From NCBI GenBank assembly GCA_022821775.1, contig JAJECY010000050.1, forward strand, positions 1-34,684: DNA of 34,684 nucleotides, read 5' to 3'. Shown piece after piece: positions 16,777 to 23,602 of this stretch (positions are counted from its first letter, which is position 1; the number at the start of each line of letters is the position of its first letter). The translations under genes and the position numbers were made by a program. The notes under the pieces are model-generated. The model ran no database searches. It was not told the DNA's origin and saw nothing but the letters and a program-made list of their open reading frames with translations. The DNA comes from Acidobacteriota bacterium. GTDB lineage: Bacteria > Acidobacteriota > Terriglobia > Versatilivoradales > Versatilivoraceae.

Positions 16777-18621
16777 ATGACCCTCTTAAGCCGACGAATT
16801 CTGATCCTGGCCGTGATGGCCTTGCTGTTCCCTGCGACTTCCGAGGGATCGGAGCCCCAGGCCCTCTCCATTGCCCCTCTGGGCGGACAGCGCGGAGCCA
16901 GGCTGGAGGCCACCCTGCGGGGCCGATCCCTCCAGGGGGCCTATGCCGCCCGGTTCGATCGGGCGGGCGTTACCGCCATCGTCGAGCGCGTCGAGGAGTT
17001 GGCGGCCGATGGCGAGGGTTCCCCTTCGCAAGAATCGCCCAAAGATCAGGAGCTGACCCTCGCAATAAGGATCGACCCCTCGGCGGGGACAGGCCGCTAC
17101 CAGTTGCGGGTGGTCTCCCCGCGGGGAGTTTCGGGGCCGCTGACCTTTCTGGTCCACGACCTTCCTTCGGTGGCCGAGAGAAACCCGCCCTCGGGCGAAG
17201 CGCCCAGGCCCCAAACGATCGACTTCCCCTGCGCCATTGACGGCGTCATCAGCCGGCCCGGAGAGAGGAACCTCTACGCGGTTGAGGCCGTCGCCGGCCA
17301 GCACCTCCGCTTCGAGTTGATCTCCAACCCGTCCGGAACGTCCATGGGAGGACGCGCCGGCTACCGGGGCGGCTTCGACTCGGTGCTGACGCTCTACCGG
17401 CCCCGCGGGAGCTGGTTCGACGAGAGCCGCCTCCATCGGCTGGCCTATGACGACAAGTCCAAGGCCAATCCCCGGCCTAATCCGCTTATCGACGCCCGGC
17501 TTCGCCAAGCCGGCCCCTACCTGCTGGAGGTGGGATCCTTCTACAACCTGGGCAGCGCCGAGTTCAGCTACCAGTTGCGGATCACCCCCAAAGACCCGGC
17601 GACTCCGGAACGGCCACCGGCCACCGCCAACGGCTCCGGACCGGAACCCTGGCGCGAAAGAAGCTTCTCGCGACCCATCCGGCCGGATCACATCCGGCGG
17701 ATCCTGGCCAGGACGGTGGAACCCGGCAACGGAGCGGGCGCCACGATGGAGGGCGACAGCGGGCCGCCGCAGGAGGAGGGGAGCGATTCCGGCCTTTCCG
17801 CCTTCTCTATATTCCAGGAGCAGGAACCCAACGACAGCGGCGGTCCGACCCCGGCAGCCACTCTCCCATTCCTGGTGGAGGGCGCCATCGACCATCCCGG
17901 CGACCTGGACCGGCTGGTTTCCTTCCGGGTCCAATCCGGCCGGAAGCTCAGCTTCGAGCTGGAGACCCCCGAGGCGACCCTCCCCGACTTCAACCCACGG
18001 TGGGCCGTTCTGGACGAAGCCGGACGGGTGGTGCTGAGCAATGTCTACCGGCGAGTGGTCCGCCAGGCCCTCTCCTACAGCAAAACCATCGAACCCAAGA
18101 CGATCCATACCTTCCTGCAGGGCGGAACCTACACCCTGCGGGTCCGCGACACGACCCAGCGGAACGGGGCTTCCAACTTCCGCTACCGCCTGCTGGTGCG
18201 GCCCCAGATTCCCCACGCGGGAGAGCTCACGGTCCGGGAGGACCGGCTCAACCTGGTTCCGGGAAAAGCCGGCAAGCTGACCGTCACCACCGGGCAGGAG
18301 GAAGGGTTTGCCGGACAGATCCTCCTTCAGGTCGAAGGACTGCCCCCGGGCGTGGAAGCCCTCCCCGGCACCGACTATCGACCGGAGACTCCGCCTCACC
18401 TGGATCAGGGCCCCAAGGAACGGTACATGCCGCAACAGGGCGCCACCTCGATCATGATCGTGGCCGATTCCGATGCCCCGGCCACCCGTATGCCCCGTGT
18501 CCTTCGCATCCGGGCTCGCCCAGTGGTTTCGGGGAAGATGGGCCCGCCGCTGCCCGTGGGGAAGGTGCACCTGATGGTCCTGGAAGGGAATCGTCGCCAC
18601 GTTTCCGCCAATTCGCCCTGA
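16777..18621 (+). CDS. Secreted protein with PPC (pre-peptidase C-terminal)-like domains, of the type adjacent to PSD1 genes
   Basis: Signal peptide MTLLSRRILILAVMALLFPATSEG; PGERNLYAVEAVAGQHLRFELISNPSG, QEQEPNDSGGPTPAATLPFLVEGAIDHPGDLDRLVSFRVQSGRKLSFELE. Confidence 0.82.
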   Translation: MTLLSRRILILAVMALLFPATSEGSEPQALSIAPLGGQRGARLEATLRGRSLQGAYAARFDRAGVTAIVERVEELAADGEGSPSQESPKDQELTLAIRIDPSAGTGRYQLRVVSPRGVSGPLTFLVHDLPSVAERNPPSGEAPRPQTIDFPCAIDGVISRPGERNLYAVEAVAGQHLRFELISNPSGTSMGGRAGYRGGFDSVLTLYRPRGSWFDESRLHRLAYDDKSKANPRPNPLIDARLRQAGPYLLEVGSFYNLGSAEFSYQLRITPKDPATPERPPATANGSGPEPWRERSFSRPIRPDHIRRILARTVEPGNGAGATMEGDSGPPQEEGSDSGLSAFSIFQEQEPNDSGGPTPAATLPFLVEGAIDHPGDLDRLVSFRVQSGRKLSFELETPEATLPDFNPRWAVLDEAGRVVLSNVYRRVVRQALSYSKTIEPKTIHTFLQGGTYTLRVRDTTQRNGASNFRYRLLVRPQIPHAGELTVREDRLNLVPGKAGKLTVTTGQEEGFAGQILLQVEGLPPGVEALPGTDYRPETPPHLDQGPKERYMPQQGATSIMIVADSDAPATRMPRVLRIRARPVVSGKMGPPLPVGKVHLMVLEGNRRHVSANSP

Positions 18622-18698
18622 ACCGGTGGCCATCCGGATGCGCCCGGTGCTACGGCCGTCATGCGGATGCCCGGCAGCCCGTTATTCGAGATCGTCCG

Positions 18699-21287
18699 AT
18701 GAATGCTTTCCGCAACGACAATCGAGGCCTTCGTAGAGCTAAGCTGGCCCTCGGGGTGACCATGGCCGCACTGGTGCTGGCGGCTGGACAGCCAAGCCAT
18801 GCGGAAAAGGAAGCGGCCGAATCCGCACAGGCACCAGGCCACGTAAAGGCCACAGCCACCCCCAAGCTCCTGTCCCTCAGCCTTCAACCCCGGGCTGTCA
18901 CCCTGCGGGGCAAGGACGCATCCCAGCAGGTTCTGCTCACCGGTGCTTACAGCGATGGGGTGAAGCGGGACCTCTCTCGGCAGGCCCGATTCTCCCTGTC
19001 GGATCCACGGGTGGCCCAGGTAGACGACCGGGCTCGGGTCGTTGCCCTGGCCAGCGGCGAGGCTCGCTTGACCGCCCAATTCGGCGGCCGCGCGGCGGAG
19101 AGCACCATACGCGTGCAGGACTCCGCCAGGACCCGCGCCCCCAGCTTCGCCCTGGACCTGGAGGGAATCCTCACCCGGCAAGGCTGCAACGACAGCCATT
19201 GCCACGGCAGCGTCAAGGGCCGCGGCGGGTTCAAGCTCTCCAGTCAGGCCGGCAATCCCCGGGAGGACCATCGATGGATCGTGCGGGGCGGGACCTTTCA
19301 GATTTACAGCCTGGAGTCGGCCGGTCCCGAAAATCCCAGGATTCGGCTGGATGAGCCCGACAAGAGCCTGCTCCTGTTGAAGCCGACCCTGCAGGCGCCC
19401 CACGGAGGCGGCCGGCGGCTGGACCCGGCCGGGCCCGACTATCGTGCCCTGCTTCAATGGATTCGCCAGGGAGCCCCCTACGGAAACGGCGGCCCGGAGA
19501 TCGTCCGCCTGGAGGTCATGCCCCGTCAGGTCGTGCTGGAGCGGGAACGGAGTCAGCAACTGGTCGTCACCGCCTGGTTGTCCGACGGCAGCCGAGAGGA
19601 TTTCACTCGCGGTGTGCGCTACCAATCCACCGCCGAAGAGGTGGTCGAGGTGGATGATGACGGCCTGCTCCGGGTCCGTGAGCCCGGCGAGGCCACCGTG
19701 CTGGTTCAGGCGCCGCGCCAGGCGGCTAGCGTGTCCGTGGGCGTGGTGAGCAGGATTCTCGAGGAGTTTCCCCGGGAGACTCCCCGGAATTTCATTGACG
19801 AGGAGGTCCGGCGAAAGCTGCGCCGCCTCAGCATCCTGCCCTCGGAACGCTCCAGCGACCAGGAGTTCCTGAGGCGAGTCTGCCTGGACCTGACGGGAAC
19901 CCTGCCCCCTCCACGGCGGGTGCGGGAGTTCCTGGAGAGCCGCGACCCGGGCAAGCGGGACCGCTTGATCACCACCCTCCTCAACTCTCCGGAGTACCTC
20001 GACTACTGGACCTTCCGCCTGGCCGATCTGTTCCGAGTCTCCCATGAACAAGGTGGCCGGGACAAAGTCAAGATGTACTGGGAATGGATCCGCGACGCCA
20101 TTGCCCGCAACAAGCCCTTCGACCAGGTGGCCCGGGAGCGCATGGCCGGCCAGGGGTACGACGGCCCCACTCGCCATCTCTGGGGAGCCGACGAGATTCG
20201 CCTCCCTCAGGACGTGATGACCGAGCAGGCCCGGGTGTTTCTGGGCCGGCGGCTGGACTGCGCCCAGTGTCACGACCACCCCTTCGACTCCTGGACCCAA
20301 GACCAGTTCTGGGGCTTGACGGGCTTCTTCAAGAACCTGACCTATTTCTGGACCACCATGGCTGCCGTGGACGATCCCATCGGTCACGAGGAGTTCGGGG
20401 CCGACGGCCGGCTGCTCCATCCCCGCACCAGGCGGGAAGTCGAGGCCATCTACCCGGACGGCCGACCGTTGCCGGTCGAGGAAAGGACGGATCCCCGGCC
20501 GAGGCTGGCCGACTGGTTCACCTCATCGGAGGAGCTTCTCTTTGAAGAGGCCATCGTGAACCGATTCTGGAGCTACTTCTTCGGGCGCGGGATCGTCGAC
20601 CCGGTGGACGACTTTCGCCTCACCAACCCGCCCAGCCATCCTGACCTGCTGAACAAGCTGGCCCGCCATTTTCGCTCCAGCGGCTACGACCTGAAGGGCC
20701 TGATCCGGCTGATCGTGCAGTCCAACACCTACCAGCGCTCGGGCCGGCCCAACCGCACCAACCGGGGAGACGGCGCCAACTACTCCCGGGCCCTGCCCAG
20801 GAATCTGGACGCTGAAATCCTGCTGGACATGATCTGCCAGATCACCGGCATCCCCGAGGTCTTCGAAGGCAAGGACGAGCGGGAATACGGCGGCCGCCAG
20901 CCCGCCGGCACCCGAGCCATGAACATCGTCCATCCCGACCTCCACCCGTCCCGGTTTCTGGATATCTACGGGCGGCCCGGCCGGACGGCGGTGCCGGAAC
21001 GCAAGGGCGGAGCCAGCCTGGCCCAGGCCCTCCACATGCTGGCCGGACCGGCCTACACCGACAAGCTGTCGGCAAAGGGAGGCCGAATCGATCGGCTGCT
21101 GCGGTCGGCGGCTGCCGACAGAGAAATCGTGGAAGAATTCTACCTGGCCGCCCTGTCCCGGCTTCCCACGCCGGAGGAGACCACGCAACTGGTGGGGATG
21201 ATCGGTTCTTGGCCTTCCCGAAAGCAGGCGCTGGAAGATCTTCTCTGGGGGGTGATCGCCTCCCGGGAGTTCGCTTATAATCACTAG
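18699..21287 (+). CDS. PSD1-type DUF1549/DUF1553 protein with two Ig-like (BIG2) domains and a CX4CH motif
   Basis: ATG 18699 with signal peptide KLALGVTMAALVLAAGQPSHA; QGCNDSHCHGSVKGRGGFKLS; FLRRVCLDLTGTLPPPRRVREFL; DCAQCHDHPFDSWTQDQFWGL; terminal SREFAYNH. The ORF portion 18000-18698 overlaps the previous gene out of frame and is not part of the gene. Confidence 0.92.
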   Translation: MNAFRNDNRGLRRAKLALGVTMAALVLAAGQPSHAEKEAAESAQAPGHVKATATPKLLSLSLQPRAVTLRGKDASQQVLLTGAYSDGVKRDLSRQARFSLSDPRVAQVDDRARVVALASGEARLTAQFGGRAAESTIRVQDSARTRAPSFALDLEGILTRQGCNDSHCHGSVKGRGGFKLSSQAGNPREDHRWIVRGGTFQIYSLESAGPENPRIRLDEPDKSLLLLKPTLQAPHGGGRRLDPAGPDYRALLQWIRQGAPYGNGGPEIVRLEVMPRQVVLERERSQQLVVTAWLSDGSREDFTRGVRYQSTAEEVVEVDDDGLLRVREPGEATVLVQAPRQAASVSVGVVSRILEEFPRETPRNFIDEEVRRKLRRLSILPSERSSDQEFLRRVCLDLTGTLPPPRRVREFLESRDPGKRDRLITTLLNSPEYLDYWTFRLADLFRVSHEQGGRDKVKMYWEWIRDAIARNKPFDQVARERMAGQGYDGPTRHLWGADEIRLPQDVMTEQARVFLGRRLDCAQCHDHPFDSWTQDQFWGLTGFFKNLTYFWTTMAAVDDPIGHEEFGADGRLLHPRTRREVEAIYPDGRPLPVEERTDPRPRLADWFTSSEELLFEEAIVNRFWSYFFGRGIVDPVDDFRLTNPPSHPDLLNKLARHFRSSGYDLKGLIRLIVQSNTYQRSGRPNRTNRGDGANYSRALPRNLDAEILLDMICQITGIPEVFEGKDEREYGGRQPAGTRAMNIVHPDLHPSRFLDIYGRPGRTAVPERKGGASLAQALHMLAGPAYTDKLSAKGGRIDRLLRSAAADREIVEEFYLAALSRLPTPEETTQLVGMIGSWPSRKQALEDLLWGVIASREFAYNH

Positions 21288-21382
21288 GAGATTCTCGGCC
21301 TCCGGCAAGGGATTCGTGGCACGGCCCGGAGGGTCGCCTCCGGCTCCCGACAAAGAAGATTCGTCGTTCACAACAGGACACT

Positions 21383-21592
21383 ATGGCTTGCAAGCCCAAA
21401 TCAAATGACCCGGTCGCTCATTATGCAGGGCTGGGCATCGTTTTCGGTGTGGCTATCGGTGCCGCTTTGAACGAAATTGGGACTGGTGTGGCACTGGGTC
21501 TGGCCATCGGCGCTGGTATCGGGGCGTGGCTAAAGAAGAAGCAGGATACAGATGGCCAGCCCGCGGAAGGCGATAGTGAAATCGACCCTTAA
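21383..21592 (+). CDS. Small glycine-zipper-like membrane protein (69 aa)
   Basis: YAGLGIVFGVAIGAALNEIGTGVALGLAIGAGIGAWLKKKQ, two hydrophobic Gly-rich helices with a Lys-rich end. Confidence 0.72.
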   Translation: MACKPKSNDPVAHYAGLGIVFGVAIGAALNEIGTGVALGLAIGAGIGAWLKKKQDTDGQPAEGDSEIDP

Positions 21593-22916
21593 TCCCTGTT
21601 TGAACGGGATCCACCTCACGCGCAGGGGCTTCCTGCGAGCGGGCTCATTGGGTCTTTTCGGGCTCAGCCTGAGCCGCTACCTGCAGCTCAAACACCTGAT
21701 GGCGGCCTCGGACTCCCCGGCAAAACCGGCCGCCAAGGCCCAGGCCTGCATTCTGCTGTGGCTGGAGGGCGGGCCCAGCCAGGTCGACACCTTCGACCCC
21801 AAGCCCAACAGCGCCTTTGCGCCCATTTCGACCAATGTCCCCGGCATCCGGATCTCCGAGCTGCTGCCCCGGGTGGCCCGGCACATGGACAAGCTGGCCA
21901 TTATCCGCTCGATGTATACCGAGGAGATCGATCACCAGCAGGCGACCTACTACGCGATCACCGGACACCGTCCCAACTCGGCCCTGGAGTCTCCCAGTCT
22001 GGGGTCCATCATCGCCAGGGAGCTCAGCCCCCGCCGCAACATGCCCCCTTACGTGATCGCCCCGCCCATCGACCGGCCCTACCTGAACTACTTCAACGCG
22101 GGTTTCATCGGGGCCCGCTACCAGCCCATGGTGGTCCCCGATCCCGCCCAAGAAGACTTTCAGGTTCCCGACCTGGTGCTTCCCAAGGAAATCGGCATGG
22201 ACCGGGTGTCCCATCGCCGCTCCTTCCTGGAGGTGGTGGACCGCCTCTATCGCAACCAGGAGCAGCAGGCCGAGTTCGCGGCCCTGGACGACTTCAGGCA
22301 GCAGGCGCTGACCATCCTCGGTTCCCCGCAGGTCCGACAGGCCTTCGACCTCTCGCAGGAATCGGAGAAGACCCGGGACGACTACGGCCGGCACCGTTTC
22401 GGCCAGAGCGTGCTGCTGGCGCGCCGGCTGATCGAAGGAGGCTGCCGGTTTGCCACGGCCGCCGGCTATGACATGACCGAGTGGGACCTGTGCCACGTGG
22501 AGAACGACAAGTACAATCGGGACCTGCTGGCCCCTCCCTTCGATCAGGCGCTCTCTGCCCTGATGAAGGATCTGGACCAGCGGGGCCTCCTCGATTCCAC
22601 GCTGGTCCTGGCCATGGGAGAATTCGGCAGAACTCCCCATGTCAATCCCCGGGGCGGCCGGGACCACTGGCCCCACTGCTGGTCGTTGGTGCTGGGCGGC
22701 GGGGGGATTCAGGGCGGGCAGGTGATCGGCGCCAGCGACGAACGAGGGGCGCGGGTAGCGGACCGCATGGTGACCATCGGAGACCTGTTCGCCACCGTCT
22801 ACAAGGCGCTGGGGATAGACTGGACCAAGGAATACATGACCCCCATCCAGCGACCCGTCAAGATCGCCAACTCCATCGGCGGAGAAAGCGGCCTGCCCAT
22901 CGAAGGCTTGATCTAA
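21552..22916 (+). CDS. DUF1501 domain-containing secreted protein (Tat-like TRRGFLRAG motif)
   Basis: LLWLEGGPSQVDTFDPKP, IIRSMYTEEIDHQQATYYAITGHRP, AMGEFGRTPHVNPRGGRDHWPHCWSLVLGGGGIQGGQVIGASDERG. Overlaps the 69-aa ORF by 41 bp if ATG 21552 is used; GTG 21576 or TTG 21600 are alternatives. Confidence 0.92.
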   Translation: MASPRKAIVKSTLNPCLNGIHLTRRGFLRAGSLGLFGLSLSRYLQLKHLMAASDSPAKPAAKAQACILLWLEGGPSQVDTFDPKPNSAFAPISTNVPGIRISELLPRVARHMDKLAIIRSMYTEEIDHQQATYYAITGHRPNSALESPSLGSIIARELSPRRNMPPYVIAPPIDRPYLNYFNAGFIGARYQPMVVPDPAQEDFQVPDLVLPKEIGMDRVSHRRSFLEVVDRLYRNQEQQAEFAALDDFRQQALTILGSPQVRQAFDLSQESEKTRDDYGRHRFGQSVLLARRLIEGGCRFATAAGYDMTEWDLCHVENDKYNRDLLAPPFDQALSALMKDLDQRGLLDSTLVLAMGEFGRTPHVNPRGGRDHWPHCWSLVLGGGGIQGGQVIGASDERGARVADRMVTIGDLFATVYKALGIDWTKEYMTPIQRPVKIANSIGGESGLPIEGLI

Positions 22917-22940
22917 ACCGGCCCGGACTGCTTGCCTTAC

Positions 22941-22986
22941 CTGAAACAACAGGAAAAAAGAGCTATCCACGAAGACACACGAAGCG
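22941..22986 (-). repeat. Solo family B terminus (C2)
   Basis: cctgaaacaacaggaaaaaagagctatccacgaagacacacgaag, 25 bp after the DUF1501 stop; same terminus as 13941, 23094 and 23602. Confidence 0.85.
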
Positions 22987-23093
22987 AGACGCCGAGGGGA
23001 GCCGGCACCTTTCCGTGTTCCCGATACGCCATCCGGGTCCCCTGTTTCTCTCTCGAATGATCCGCCCGTCGTGGGGCGCGGGGGCGCGGCTTA

Positions 23094-23602
23094 CCTGAAA
23101 CAGAAAAAAAGAGTTATCCACGAAGACACACGAAGGGCGACGAAGGGCCACGAAGAAAACAGGAAGGGGAAAAAGAAATCCACCAAGGACACGAAGTGAC
23201 GCCCTTCAAGTTCCGGCGTTTGGTCTCGGCCCCGAGCGCAAAAAGATTTTTTACATGGATGCACAGGATTATCGTACTCAACCCCCTTGCCCCGATTGCA
23301 GGTATCCAGTGTCTCGTTTCGCGTGAGTCAGCTTCCTCTGCAACAGCCTCTCGTCCTGTTTATCCTGTGCATCCTGTGTATCCATGTTCAATTGGTAGAC
23401 AACCGGATCAACCGAACAGGGTCCTTGTTGCCGATTGGCCACGAAGAAAAACGGAAAGAGATCCATTCCTATTCGTGTCTATTCGTGTTCATTCGTGGTT
23501 CGTCTTTATTAACGGCCTCCGGTTCCCCTCACCGCCTTTCTTCGTGTGTCTTCGTGGTCCTTCGTGTGCCTTCGTGGATAGCTCTTTTTTTCTGTTGTTT
23601 CA
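23094..23602. mobile_element. MITE-like family B element, copy B2 (~509 bp) with ~45-bp imperfect terminal inverted repeats; no transposase
   Basis: Left end CCTGAAACAGAAAAAAAGAGTTATCCACGAAGACACACGAAG; reverse-complemented right end CTTGAAACAACAGAAAAAAAGAGCTATCCACGAAGGCACACGAAG; interior homologous to B1 in inverted orientation. Mobility is inference. Confidence 0.6.

Noticed and set aside
18000-18698. N-terminal 233 residues of the 1095-aa ORF
   Set aside because: Overlaps the PPC-like gene out of frame; a signal peptide begins at ATG 18699.
16786-20420. Long antisense ORFs of 615 aa (16786-18633) and 671 aa (18405-20420)
   Set aside because: Opposite strand of PPC-like and PSD1 genes with clear family motifs; no domain signatures in the antisense translations.
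21276-21281. TATAAT box upstream of the 69-aa ORF
   Set aside because: It encodes the conserved C-terminal ...FAYNH of the PSD1 protein and has no good -35 element.
21645-22970. 441-aa antisense ORF and similar small ORFs with 'DSSFFLLFQ' peptides
   Set aside because: The shared peptide is a translation of the family B terminus (CTCTTTTTTTCTGTTGTTTCAGG), not a protein motif.
23287-23565. First 93 residues of the 875-aa cytochrome ORF
   Set aside because: Translation of repeat sequence also present inverted at 13.6-13.9 kb; not homologous to a secreted-protein N-terminus.
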